Part shown: in pieces, positions 33,691 through 45,971 of the stretch | Layout of the letters: the number at the start of each line of letters is the position of its first letter | Numbering within the stretch: the first letter of the stretch is position 1 | Assembly (NCBI GenBank): GCA_031216915.1 | Contig: CM062288.1 | Coordinates: forward strand, 178,185,596 to 178,249,595 | Direction of reading: 5' to 3' | Length of the DNA stretch: 64,000 nucleotides | Source: Pictodentalium vernedei | Lineage: Eukaryota > Mollusca > Scaphopoda > Dentaliida > Dentaliidae | The notes under the pieces: model-generated | Database searches by the model: none | The model's input: only the letters and a program-made list of their open reading frames with translations | What the model was told of the DNA's origin: nothing | Made by a program: the position numbers and the translations under genes

Positions 33691-35392
33691 CGTTCAGTCA
33701 GATGGAGTTGACCATATTTTCAGGTGGAACCTTTGGATGGTGAGAGGGCTACGGAGTGTGAGTATCCATCCCTCACAGAAGGGCACCTTAAGACTATGAA
33801 ATTTTAGTCATAAGGCGATAAGCTCTTAGAATCTTGATCCATCTGAATATAAGTCTGCATTTACTAGGCAAAAAACAGCTTATCATACCGGGCGATGGAA
33901 AGACAAAGATCTTTCCTCCCCGGATCTTTTGGCTCAGGTGTTGAGGGCTTTGGTCCCGATTAACGACACCTTCCTTGCCATAGCAGTAGTATAAGAAATG
34001 CAATGCCCTATTCCTTTCGAATAGAGGTTCCATAGTGCATAGATAGACTGAGAAAGCTGTCTTGTTTGGAATAGAGTGGTTAGAGGGAATAAGTATGTCT
34101 TTTCCTTCTCGGTGTTGTATTCCTTGGCATCAGGACATTTAATACCATTGTGGATGCCATAGTAGCCTTATGCCTTATGTACTGTTACAGTGGTCTCTTC
34201 TTATACATTAGCGGCTAGTGTTGTAAGTCTCCATTTAGTGAGCTTTCAAAGGCTGCAGGTGACACAGATATGTCTTCATGCAGACGAATACTCATAACTG
34301 TGTAGCTACCTTGAGACTACTGTCTCTTTGGGAATTACAGCTGTTAGAATAGCGGCTTGTCATTCCCTACCTTAAGCGACGATGGTTGTAAGTCTCCGTT
34401 TAGTGAGCTTTCAAGGTCGCAAGTTACACTGAGATATCTGTCTTCACGGAGATGAAGACATCTAAGCTATGTTAGCTAGGCTCTGACCGCTGTCTTTTGG
34501 GAATAAAACTGCTAAAGGAAAGAGTGATTTTTCGGTTTGTTTTTCCTAGGTGTCATAGACTTGAGTCTTATTGTTTACACCATAGTAGCCTAGCTAGAAT
34601 CATGAGCGAAGTATGCTGAATTACTTGTACTGGGCTCCTTTTATATGATATGTCTTCTCTTTTACTGTATAGAGAGAAATACATGTAATTCCTAATAATT
34701 TTAATTTCCTTTTCACTTGGATTACAGGATTGGAACTATGTTGATCTACTAATTCTGAAGTCCTAGGCCCTCCACCTTTTTTACGATTCAGCTAGTCTGG
34801 GCCATTGGTTTTACAGTGTAAAAATATTATAAATTCATAGTAATTTGTATATTTTTATACTTACCAATGGCCCAGACGGAGATGACCCTCCCATGAGTGG
34901 GCACTCATACTTCCCCGCTGAATTTTTATGTAGTACTCTCTTCTACAAAGAATGATGTTGGCGCCAATTTAGTTGTATTTAGTCTGCTAATTCTTAAGTC
35001 CTAGGCCCTCCGCCTTTTTACGATTCAGCTAAGTCTGGGCCATTGGTTGTAGTATAAAAATATGATAAATTTAAAGTAATTTGTATATTTTTTATACTAA
35101 CCAATGGCTCAGATGGGGATGGCCCACCCATGAGTGGGCACTCTTACCTCCCCGCTGAGTTTTTATTTGAGTAGGCTCGTCTACAAAGAATGATGTTGGC
35201 ACCAATTCAGGTCTCTTCCTGAGTACTGCGCATGTGCAGGTGGTAAAAGTATGGAGGGCCCGATAGGACTTTTAATTTTCGGTTTTGTATGCAAATTTTG
35301 GGGATTGGGGGGGGTTCAGAATTTGTGTTTGGCCCTTGATAATATTGAGTTTGCACCAGCTAAGTCTGGGTCATTGATACGTATAAAAAATA

Positions 35393-36804
35393 TACAAATT
35401 ACTTTAAATTTATCATTTTTTAAAGTTTTGGATTTAATTCAGAAATCCCAGAAATAAATTGACATTGATATTTCTGTGGGTCAATCACACGAATAGCCCG
35501 ATTGCGATTAGCAAAGCGCAAAGCAAATGTTGCCACAGGTATGAATTTGAATAAGGCCTCTGATGGGTTCAAATTAGAACGAAACCGGTCAGGCAACTTT
35601 CGGTGCCAAAAGGGTATAGCCTAACTATCCACTCTCTCGGGCTCCTCCAAGGGCTTTTATTGTATTAATTATATGAATTTGAATAAATTAAATTTCAATT
35701 TCCTTTTGAATGCTTAAAGAAACTGGAAATGAAAAATTTTCCCTGAGAGCAGCATGCAAACGTCATTTAGAGGGTGGTTCTAGGGAATTCTGTGCGGTTC
35801 TGGAGGGATACTAAATACCAGAACCCCCCAAAACTGCCTAGACAAAGGCAACTATAAGAATGAATTTACTTCTATTCTCCTTTCTTGTAAGGATTATTAC
35901 ATAAAATAAACATATTTCATCGTAAAACACTGTGCAAATGTAATTTAGAGGGGGTTTCTGGGTGGGGTTCTGTCAACTTCTGTGTGGTTCAGGTGGATTC
36001 TGGTATTTAGGTGGACCCATTGAAATGACAAAAATCACCCATTTGGTGTGAAATTGAAAGCGCCACCTGGATTTGGACAAAAATAAAACACACATCGAAT
36101 TACCAAAATGACCACACACTTCACTTGAATGCAATATCCATGCATCTGCTGGCGACTGTCAGTAATTTCTATGTATATGTTTGAATGGAATTAAAAAAAA
36201 AACAGTTGTACACAATACTTGCACCAGTAACATTTTCAAGACTGCAGGCCAAGATTCGGGGCTTTCAGTATCAATACAAGAAACTCAACATGACATTCAT
36301 TAATTTTCATGACCTTCAACACCAACGGTAAAACATTGTATCTGTAAAATGATCACTTTATCAAATGCGGTTTCCTTTGCTGAACTGGAACTTATCACTT
36401 GCTTTGCATTTACTCTTGTGTTCCAAATAAAAGTACAGGAGGGAATTAAAGTACGGGGTTGAACATTTATCAAAATTAAATAAAAGTACAGACCCAAATA
36501 ATAGTATAGGGTGGAAATCCATTGAAGGGGTGGGGGAGTAATGACATTATGGCTGCACAGTATACCGGTAAACTGGTATTGTATGATTCATATCAAATTA
36601 TCGAAGTTGAAGGCGATATATCAAAAACAGATAAAGCCTGAAGCCAAGTTGATCAACATTTTCATCAACACTGTAATTGTGAACTTTGAACTTATGAATA
36701 TTAATAAGCTGTTCAACAGCAATGAAGACATGGGTTGGATGTCCCTGTCACTTTTCGTCCTAGTTTTAAAACAATGACGACCAATCTAAAACTTAACTAT
36801 TTTT
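35393..36804. other. Spacer containing a MITE copy and a hAT-like end
   Basis: The MITE relative lies at 35811-36006 (inverted relative to 26104). At about 36550, GGCTGCACAGTATACCGGTA resembles the CTGTGCAGCCCTA ends at 43844 and 61225, possibly remnants of one DNA-transposon family. No gene is seen. Confidence 0.35.
35811..36006. mobile_element. MITE-like element, second copy
   Basis: It starts ACTAAATACCAGAACCCCCC and ends GTGGATTCTGGTATTTAG, an inverted pair. The inner ACATAAAATAAACATATTTC is the reverse of the inner part of the copy at 26104. It is non-coding. Confidence 0.55.
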
Positions 36805-38531
36805 ATGTGTACCCATACTATGCATGGTACACATAATGCCGGCATCCGGGATGGCCATCAGTCATTCGTCCATCCTTTGTCTGTCCATCTGTCCGTCCGT
36901 CCGACCAGTGTCCATATCCATTTATTTGGCATTCGATAACTTGAAAAATATTGCTTGGATTGTCAAGTTACTTTATATTTATGTTCAGGTTACTGATGTG
37001 CCGAGCTGTATAGTTTTTGGTGTAAATCTGATAATTTGATCCTGAGATATTAACTCTTTATCCTTCAAATTGAGAATTCTTCCAATCCCTTTGGCATGAG
37101 ATAACTCAAAAAATATCGATCCAGTTGTCATGTTACCTTTATATATATCTTCAGGTTACTGATGTTCCGAGCTGTATAGTTTTTGGTGTAAATCTGTTAT
37201 TTTGATCCTGAGATATTAACCCTTTATCCTTCAAATTGAAAATTCCTCCAATCCCTTTGGCATTCGATAACTTGAAAAATATTGCTTGGATTGTCAAGTT
37301 ACTTTATATTTGTGTTCAGGTTACTGATGTGCTGAGCTGTATAGTTTTTTAGTGTAAATCTGATAATTTGATCCTAAGATATTAACCCTTTATCCTTCAA
37401 ATTGAAAATTCCTCCAATCCCTTTGGCATTCGATACCTTGAAAAATATTGCTTGGATTGTCAAGTTACTTTATATTTGTATTCAGGTTACTGATGTGCCG
37501 AGCTGTATAGTTTTTGGTGTAAATCTGATAATTTGATCCTGAGATATTAACCCTTTATCCTTCAAATAGAAAATTCCTCCAATCCCTTTGGCATTCGATA
37601 ACTTGAAAAATATTGCTTGGATTGTCATGTTACTTTATATTTGTGTTCAGGTTACTGATGTGCCAAGCTGTATAGTTTTTGGTGTAAATCTGATAATTTG
37701 ATCCTGAGATATTAACCCTTTATCCTTCAAATTGAAAATTCCTCCAATCCCTTTGGCATTCGATAACTTGAAAAATATTGCTTGGATTGTCAAGTTACTT
37801 TATATTTGTGTTCAGGTTACTCATGTGCCGAGCTGTATAGTTTTTGGTGTAAATCTGTTATTTTGATCCTGCGATATTTACCCTTTATCCTTCAGATTGA
37901 AAATTCCTCCAATCCCTTTGGCATTCGATAACTTGAAAAATATTGCGTGGATTGTCTAGTTACTTTATATTTGTGTTCAGGTTACTGATGGGCCAAGCTG
38001 TATAGTTTTTGGTGTAAATCTGATAATTTGATCCTGAGATATCAACCCTTTATCCTTCAAATTGAAAATTCCTCCAATCCCCTTGGCATGAGATAACTCA
38101 AAAAATGTCAATCCGATTGTCATGTTACTTCATATATGTGTTCAGGTTACTGATGTGCCGAGCTGTATAGTTTTTGGTGTAAATCTGATAATTTGATCCT
38201 GTGATATTAATCCTTTATCCTTCAATTTGACAACTCCTCCAATCCATTTCTTTGGCATGCAATAACTCAAAAAATATTAAACCGATTATCATGTTACTTT
38301 ATATATGTATTCAGGTTACTGATGTGCTGTATAGTTTTTTATGTAAATCTTAAAATTTGATCCGGAGATATTAACCCTTTATCCATTAAATTAGGCACTC
38401 CTCCAATCCATTTCTATATGTATCCATACCATGTATGGTGTACATAATGTCAGCATCCGGGGTGGCCCTCCGTCATACAGCTTTCTACTAGTTGTGCGTA
38501 TGGGTACACATCTGATGATTTCATCAGCCTA
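36805..38531 (+). mobile_element. Hairpin-headed tandem-repeat element, family D
   Basis: ATGTGTACCCATAC at 36805-36818 is part of a 5' hairpin and is repeated exactly inverted as GTATGGGTACACAT at 38498-38511. The next 16 bases form a perfect hairpin, CTGATGA-TT-TCATCAG (38512-38527). Between them are about nine units of roughly 166 bp, each with TTCAGGTTACTGATGTGCCG and AGCTGTATAGTTTTTGGTG. A second, diverged start-like sequence lies at 38408-38470. This is the clearest case in the window of terminal repeat, subterminal inverse copy and 3' hairpin. It encodes no protein. Confidence 0.75.
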
Positions 38532-38552
38532 TTTTTGGTAACTTCAAATATT

Positions 38553-41500
38553 TTTAGCTCACCTGACTGAAAGTCAGGGTGAGCTTTTCTTATCATTCTT
38601 CGTCCGTCGTTCGTCGTCCTGCGTGAAGGTGGTGTTTGAGCTTCTTTCTCCTAAACCACTGGCCACATTTTAATTAAATTTCATGTAAGTGGTGGTTATA
38701 TAGGGGCATTTTGATTTTTATCCAAATTAGGTTTCGGCTCATATTGAGCAGAGGTGTGGGGGAAAAATGGCCAATTTTTTTGAAAATCTTCTTCTAATGA
38801 ACCACCAGTAGCAGAGACTTGATATGTGGTATACATAGTCCTTTTGAGGTTTAGAATCAAGTTTGTTCAAGAGAAGTTTGTCGGGCATTATTTGCCTTCG
38901 TTATGGGAGGGGCAAAAATTTTGGCCACGCCTAAAATTTCTATTTTCTGAACCGTGAGGTTGATTTGAACCAAATTTGACATGAGATGATAATGGGTCAT
39001 AAGTAGTTGATTGATGCAAAAAAAATCTTTCTCATTGCCCCGTGGGAACCTCGGGAGCTAAAAATAAGAAAAACCTTAAAACTGCCATATCTCCAAAACT
39101 ACATGGCACAGAGAATTCTTATTTTGTACAAAGCTTACTTTTATCCAGTAGAATAGAATGGTTAAAAAAAAATCCCTATCGGTTTGATCACAAGGTACCT
39201 TTTTCAGGACTTTGAAAAAGTGCTGAGTCAGCACTTTTTAACACTGTAGGCAATGGGAAAAAGATTAAAAAATCTTCTTCTCCAGATCCAGCAGGCAGAA
39301 TCTTTTGATATTTGGTATGCAACATTGTAGGGTGGATCTGATTCAAGTTTGTTCAAATCGGCCCCCTGGGTTCATATTTGGGCTCAGTATAGGAGCCCGA
39401 TTTCGAACTTAGTGCATTTCAGGCAAATTTCTTAAAAAAATCTTCTTCTCCAGATCCAGCAGGCAGAATGTTTTTTGTGGGGTGGATCTGATTCAATTTT
39501 GTTCAAATAGGCTTCATACATTCATATTTGGGCTCACTATAGAAGCTCGAATTCGAACTTAGTGCATTTCAGGCAAATTTCTTAAAAAATCTTCTTCTCC
39601 AGATCCAGCAGGCAGAATCTTTTCATATTTGGTAAACAACATTGTGGGGTGGATCTGATTCAAGATTGTTCAAATCGGCCCCCTGGGTTTATATTTGGGC
39701 TCAGTATAGGAGCCCAAATTTGAACTTAGTGCATTTCAAGCAACTTAAAAAATCTTCTTCTCCAGATCCAGCAGGCAAAATCTTTTGATATTTGGTATGC
39801 AACATTGTGGGATGGATCTGATGCAAATTTGTTCAAATCGGCTCCCTAGATTCATATTTGGGCTCATTATAGAAGCTCGAATTCGAACTTAGTGCATTTC
39901 AGGCAAATTTCTTAAAAAATCTTCTTCTCCAGATCCAGCAGGCAGAATCTTTTCATATTTGGTAAACAACATTGTGGGGTGGATCTGATTCAAGATTGTT
40001 CAAATCGGCCCCCTGGGTTTATATTTGGGCTCAGTATAGGAGCCCAAATTTGAACTTAGAGCATTTCAGGCAAATTTCTTAAAAAATCTTCTTCTCCAGA
40101 TCCAGCAGGCAGAATCCTTTGATATTTGGTATGCAACATTGTGGGGTTGATCTGATTCAAGTTTGTTCAAATCAGCTCCCTAGATTCATATTTGGGCTCA
40201 CTATAGAAGCTCGAATTCGAACTTAGTGCATTTCAGGCAAATTTCTTCAAAAATCTTCTTCTCCAGATCCAGCAGGCAGAATCTTTTGATATTTGGTATG
40301 CAACATTGCAGGGTGGATCTGATTCAAGTTTGTTCAAATCGGCCCCACGCATTCATATTCGGGCTTACTATAGAAGCCCGAATTCGAACTTAGTGCATTT
40401 CAGGCAAATTTCTTAAAAAATCTTCTTCTCCAGATCCAGCAGGCAGAATCTTTTGATATTTGGTATGCAACATTGTGGGGTGGATCTGATAAAAGTTTGT
40501 TCAAATCGGCCCCCTGGGTTCATATTTGTGCTCAGTATAGGAGCCCGATTTCGAACTTAGTGCATTTCAGGCAAATTTCTTAAAAAATCTCTTTCTCCAG
40601 ATCCAGCAGGCAGAATCTTTTGATATTTTGTATGCAACTTTGTGGGGTGGATCTGATTCAAGTTTGTTCATCGGCTTCCTAGATTCATATTTGGGCTCAC
40701 TATAGAAGCTCGAATTCGAACTTAGTGCATTTCAGGCAAATTTCTTAAAAAATCTTCTTCTCCAGATCCAGCAGGCAGAATCTTTTCATATTTGGTAAAC
40801 AACATTGTGGGGTGGATCTGATTCAAGTTTGTTCAAATCGGCCTCCTGGGTTTATATTTGGGCTCAGTATAGGAGCCCAAATTTGAACTTAGTGCATTTC
40901 AGGCAAATTTCTTAAAAAATCTTCTTCTCCAGATCCAGCAGGCAGAATCTTTTGATATTTGGTATGCAACATTGTGGGATGGATCTGATGCAAATTTGTT
41001 CAAATCGGCTCCCTAGATCCATATTTGGGCTCATTATAGAAGCTCGAATTCGAACTTAGTGCATTTCAGGCAAATTTCTTAAAAAGTCTTCTTCTCCAGA
41101 TCCAGCAGGCAGAATCTTTTGATATTTGGTATGCAACATTGTGTGGTGGATCTGATTCAAGTTTGTTCAAATTGGCCCCCTGGGTTTATATTTGGGCTCA
41201 GTATAGGAGCCCAAATTTGAACTTAGTGCATTTCAGGCAAATTTCTTTGAAAATCTTCTTCTCAAGATCCAGCAGGCAGAATCTTCTGATATTGGGTATG
41301 CACCATGCTTAGGGGGTGAGATTCAAGTTTGTTCAAGCCAAGTCCCTGGGTTCATATATGGGCTCACTGTGGTAGCCCGAATTATAACTTAGTTCAAAAT
41401 GAGGAATTTTCTTTAAAAATCTTCTTCAGATCCAGCAGTTGGAATGTTTTGATATTTGGTATGCAGCATCCTTGGGGGGTGAGATTTAAGTTTGTTCAAG

Positions 41501-42080
41501 CCATGTCCGTTGGTCCATATTTGGACTCACTGTGGGAGCCCGAATGATAACTTAGTTCACAATGAGGAATTTTCTTTAAAAAATCTTCATCCGATCCATC
41601 AGTCGGAATGTTTTGATACTTGGTATGCAGCATCCTTAGGGGGTGAGATTCAAGTTTGTTCAAGCCATCTCCCTAGGTCCATATTTGGACTCACTGTGGG
41701 AGCTCGAATTGTAACTTAGTTCAAAATGAGGAATTTTCTTTAAAAATCTTCTTCTTCAGATCCAGCAGTCGGAATGTTTTGATATTTGGTGTGCAGCATC
41801 CTTAGGGGGGGGGTGAGATTCAAGTTTGTTAAAGCCAAGTCCCTGGGTTCATATATGGGCTCCCTGTGGGAGCCTGAATTATAACTTAGTTCAATATGAG
41901 GAATATTCTTTAAAAACCTTTTTTTTTTTTTAGATCCACTGGTCAGAATCTTTGGATATTTGGTATAAGCTTTTCTTAGGAGGAGCAGATGCAACTTGTT
42001 GAAATCAATTCTCTGGGTTGATATTTAGGCTACCATGTCAGGCAGGTGAGTGCCCTCAGGCTCCTTGGGGCCTCTTGTTT
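38553..42080 (+). mobile_element. Hairpin-headed tandem-repeat element, family E
   Basis: It begins AGCTCACCTGACTGAAAGTC (hairpin with GAA loop). CTCACCTGACTG (38558-38569) has an inverse with one mismatch at 42039-42050. It ends with the hairpin AGGCTCCTTGGGGCCT (42058-42073) and TCTTGTTTTT. The body has about twelve units of roughly 150-168 bp around CTTCTTCTCCAGATCCAGCA (39270-41290) and five more diverged units with GGGGTGAGATTCAAGTTTGT (41290-41990). The first 700 bp are single copy. There is no coding domain. Confidence 0.7.
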
Positions 42081-42194
42081 TTACAGATGTTATCCCAGAA
42101 ATTAGAATGAATTCAAATAAACCTAAGATTTATATCTTAACGCTTTAAGACCTGTCCTAACCATGCATCACATCAGGTGCAGTTTTGGCAGTAT

Positions 42195-43000
42195 GTACAT
42201 ATGGGAACTGGACAACCCATCCCAGGGACAACCTGCCCCAAACCAACTGGGACAACCCACCCCAGGAAATCTGCCCCAAGTTTTCACGTGCCGGAGTCAT
42301 CAGGGACTACGGCCTGTCATTTCGTTTAATTATGATGGTATTATAAGTCTGAACTGTTCAACTGTTATTACTTATAATATGATCATAATAGTAATTATGC
42401 GCCACAGTCATTAGGGACAGCCCGCCATTTGACTGTGCTCTACCATTAATTCACCATCTTGGAGTCTGTTGAGGGCTTTGTTTTGTAAGTCTTTTAATTA
42501 CGTTTCAATAGTTTCAATTATTGCTCTCTCAACAAACAACACATATAGTCTTCAACGCTGTGATGAATCCATATCACACTAAAACAACATGGCTTGTGAT
42601 TTGATTTATGTGCTAAAACACCATGTCCTGTCATTTGATTTATGTGCATCCAACAAATATCATTCCTCTTGAAGGGTACTTTACTGAAACAACATTACTA
42701 AACAATATGACTCTTCTGACTGGTCTCCACATGCTACCAATTCAGTATAGAAGTATCAGTAGCTTAATTCAGTCATTCTGGAATGTGTTAATAGGATCAA
42801 TGTAGGTTGTGTATAATTTTTCGATAAAAAAGTGAGTAAACTTTTTTTTTATATATTACTATCCTCCAAAAATGTTAGATTTATTTTTCTTCAAAAGTCA
42901 GAAAAAAATCAGGACAATCTGCCCCCAAAAATGGGACAGCAAGCCCCAAAAATAGGCATGGGGTGGGTTGTCTCTGGGGCGGGTAGTCCCTGATCTTGTA
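42195..43000. mobile_element. Possible foldback element with inverted CCCC-rich ends
   Basis: At 42205-42270 the phrase GACAACCCACCCCAGG and relatives occur. At 42905-42995 the inverse occurs (GGGTGGGTTGTCTCTGGGGC, GGTAGTCCCTGAT). Spacing is about 0.8 kb. Inside are AT-rich sequence and no gene. Ends are not sharp, so the limits are approximate. Confidence 0.4.
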
Positions 43001-44560
43001 CGTGCACGGTGCAGAAACAGAAACGAAGGGAAAGGGAAACCTGCACAATAATAATCCATTCGGACATTAATATTGGTCACTTTCGTGAACATTAATTACT
43101 AACACAAACATACCACTGACCATATCTATCAACACTTAAAATATAGTAGGTCATAAGAAGAACTAAACAATGGAGGGGAAAAGCAGGGAGTGAAGTGCAA
43201 ACACTCCAAAAATGGCCGTATTAATTAATATTTATGAACAAAGGAAAAATAAAAGAAATGCTTTATGAAAGATATTGCTTTCAGCTGAACGTAAGGTAGC
43301 GAGTACAGCAAATTTTATTCAATTGTCAATCGCCCAAAATATAACTGTGTTGTCAACTGTTTATGAACTCAGCTGCCCAGAAAACGCCAGGGGTTTTTAC
43401 CCCAAAATTGGATAGCCTATTCTACTGATGTATAAGACGCATCCTTAATTTGGGGATCATTTGTTTAGTGAAAAAGTGTGACTTATTCACCAGCTGGATA
43501 AACTTGACTTTATACATGTATTACGGTCATGAAATGGCCATAACACAGAAAGTAACAAGTGTTCCACAATCAAAAACTGTATTTTTAATGCTAATCTACT
43601 AAGATTTTTGTATACTTTGAGATTTGGGTGTATCTTTATGCGAATCGATTCACGGATTCGCAATGCAATTTTGCCCATGTATTTGTTACTAGTAATTAGT
43701 TCAGCAATCTGAACGTAATCATCAGTATCATTGACTATCAGTCACAGGTACTTCTAACTTCGTTCAGATTCTGAACTTGTCCATGATATACCGGTATATC
43801 ACGGTATTTTTTTCAGTACTGATACCGGTATTGAAATTTGAATACTGTGCAGCCCTAAGTAATGCTAGTTAATTTTATCTAAAAGATAACTTATTTTCCA
43901 GTATTGAGGTCAGTTTTATTGAAGAAAACTAATGGGCCTTTATGCATCATGATGACAACAATGGATACACTGTGCTAAACAAAAGACTATCACCCAGTCT
44001 AGTGAAGATTTACTAATTTGAAGATCTCCTCCCTGTTGGAAGAGTTATTTTAATAAACATACAGGCCAAAATAAGGTACATATAGGGTGGAAAAATTCCC
44101 CCAAATTAATAAACATACATGCATGTTTATTAGGAACACGAGTACTGTTCGATATATTATATACTTCTACATGTAATTTTGAAAGCTTGAAACTCAAAAT
44201 AGGTTTCAAATTCACAGTTCAAGTCTGATAAAAATTAGGGTTACAATGACCGAAATGAGTGACTTTTACTTTGTAAAATTTGTAAGGTCAGCATAATTAT
44301 TTAGGGTCGGTGGGGGTACCCCAAGCAAAGGGATTTTTTTTTTTTTGGCCTGACCTTTCACAACATTACACCTTCAGCATTTTTTTACCCAAGTTGTGCA
44401 TTGCTACCACAGCATTTTCCTTTTGCCTGGGGTGTGAGTGGGAGGGGGGGGGGGGGGGGGGGTGGCTGCCAATGCTATTCAGCTGTATATTCAGGGTCCT
44501 GTGAACAATTTTCATTGTCTTCTGGATTAATGGTTCACTGTCCATGTGCTGTGCTATATA
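43001..44560. other. Unassigned spacer
   Basis: There is no gene. A hAT-like end (TACCGGTAT...CTGTGCAGCCCTA) is at about 43784-43857 and a long G-run at about 44442-44462. Confidence 0.3.
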
Positions 44561-45971
44561 TACTACTCAAAGTTTGCTAAGCACCACATATTTGACACAT
44601 CATTGTGAAATTTTCTTGTGACACATTTGCGATATTTTTGGTGGATATGATTGAGGAATGTATTGAGATGGTATTCAGTTTTCATTTCAACACAAACCCT
44701 TGTGATTTAATGATTGAATGTGGCGAAAGCAAATGTAAGAAGACATTTGTCTGAAGCAGAAATGTGGTGGGCTGTAGGGATGGGGGAACAAGGGTCTACC
44801 CATCGTCAGGTTGGTGAAGCCCTTGGTGTGCACCATACAGTAATTACCAGAGCCTGGGCAAGATTTCAGCAGTATGGTGCACCAATCAGACGACATGGTG
44901 GTGGCAGAGACAGGGCAACATCTGCAGCTGAAGACCGGCTTCGCAGTCACATTCAGAATGCATCCGGGGTAAATGTTTCGATGCAGACTATCCGGGCAAG
45001 GTTGCACGAAGGTGGTCTCCGATCGAGAAGACCATGTATTCGCATTCAGCTGTCCCAGAACCACCACCAGGCACGATATGAATGGGCCATGGATCACATT
45101 TGATGGACCAGGGAAGATTGGCAACCTGTCCTTTTCACAAATGAGTCAAGGTACTGCCTAGACAACACAGATAGGCGTTCTAGGGTATGGAGAAGCCCAC
45201 GAGAGTGATTTCATGCAGCCAACATTGCTGAGCTTGACCACTATGGTGGAGGGTCAATAATGGTCTGGGGCGGCATCAGCTGGGATGGACGTACAGAGCT
45301 CTGTGTCCTTGATCATGGTACATTGACTACACAGCGGTATATTGTTGAAATCCTGGATGCCCACGTCAGATTGTATGCAGGTGCAGTGGGTGATAGATTC
45401 ATTCTGATGGACGGTAATGCCCGTCCTCATGTTGCTCATGCTGTCAGGAAGTACCGACAGAGGAAGGGGATTGAGCGTATGGACTGGCCAGCAAGATCCC
45501 CTGACCTCAGCCCAATCGAACATGTCTGGAATGAGTTGAAGCTTGTAATTTCAGTCCGTTAAGTCCAGCCATGAAGTGTCCAGGAGCTTGGTGTCATGCT
45601 GGTCCAAGAATGGAACAGCGACCCACAAAGGACCATCTGGAACCTGATTGGGAGTATGAGAAGGCGCTGTCAAGCTGTAATTAACAATAATGGGCTTCAT
45701 ACTCGATATTGAACCCATATCAGTTCCCTCCGTCAACTTTTTGGCAAATTTCAAAAATTTCCTCTTTTCCCAATAATATCCATTTTCCATGGTTATCATA
45801 TTCAAAAGCTAAAAAATAATGTCAAACACAAACAGAATCTTAATTTCTGTGCTTAAATCATTAAAGATATAATTAAATAAAAAAATATATACACTTTTCA
45901 TAACAATATTTCAACTAAAACGTAAAACAGGTAGTTGCTTATACTTGGTGCTTAGCAAACTTTGAGTAGTA
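44561..45971 (+). mobile_element. Tc1/mariner-like transposon with perfect inverted ends
   Basis: CTACTCAAAGTTTGCTAAGC (from 44563) is matched exactly inverted at the right end, finishing at 45969. Both ends abut TA (44561-44562, 45970-45971), the Tc1/mariner target. The length of about 1.4 kb is normal. The right end lies directly against GTAAAACCTGTCCTGAGAG, the start of another small repeat, so this element jumped into the TA at that repeat's edge. The inverted ends are intact although the transposase is dead, so it could only move with help from another copy. Confidence 0.9.
44714..45712 (+). pseudogene. Tc1-like transposase, inactivated
   Basis: One frame covers about 332 codons. It has an N-terminal paired-type helix-turn-helix (QVGEALGVHHTVITRAW), a central part (RRPCIRIQLSQNHHQARYEWAMDH), and the catalytic part VLFTNESRY, ILMDGNARPH, and SPDLSPIEHVWNEL, ending GLHTRY. 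Four in-frame stops break it: 45101-45103, 45206-45208, 45560-45562 and 45572-45574. The first catalytic aspartate of the DDE triad is asparagine (FTNES for FTDES). The second D (LMDG) and the final E (PIEH) remain. No frameshift is evident, so decay was by point change, several at CGA/TGA-type sites. It would cut and paste the element at TA. Confidence 0.9.

Larger units (their letters stand above)
30343..35392. mobile_element. Element bounded by inverted DIRS-type terminal repeats, stem-loop-rich interior
   Basis: The left end (30343-30563) and right end (about 35190-35392) are inverted copies of one roughly 210-base sequence: the left opens TATTTTTATACTACGACCAA and the right closes with TTGGTA/TTGATACGTATAAAAA. 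Both carry a C/G run, GCGCATGCGCAG-like sequence and the GTCTGGGTCATTG tip. The same terminal repeat follows the DIRS element at 7690. The interior (about 30565-34600) shows no RT, RNase H or recombinase motif in any frame I read; from about 31860 it is a dense series of stem-loops. From 34605 on it matches the 3' region of the other DIRS copies, with two further terminal-repeat pieces (34787-34975 and 35010-35110). I infer a non-autonomous DIRS relative. Confidence 0.55.

Noticed and set aside
36900-42000. CRISPR-like array of regularly spaced repeats
   Set aside because: Units are contiguous tandem repeats of 150-168 bp with no unique spacers, and the setting is eukaryotic.
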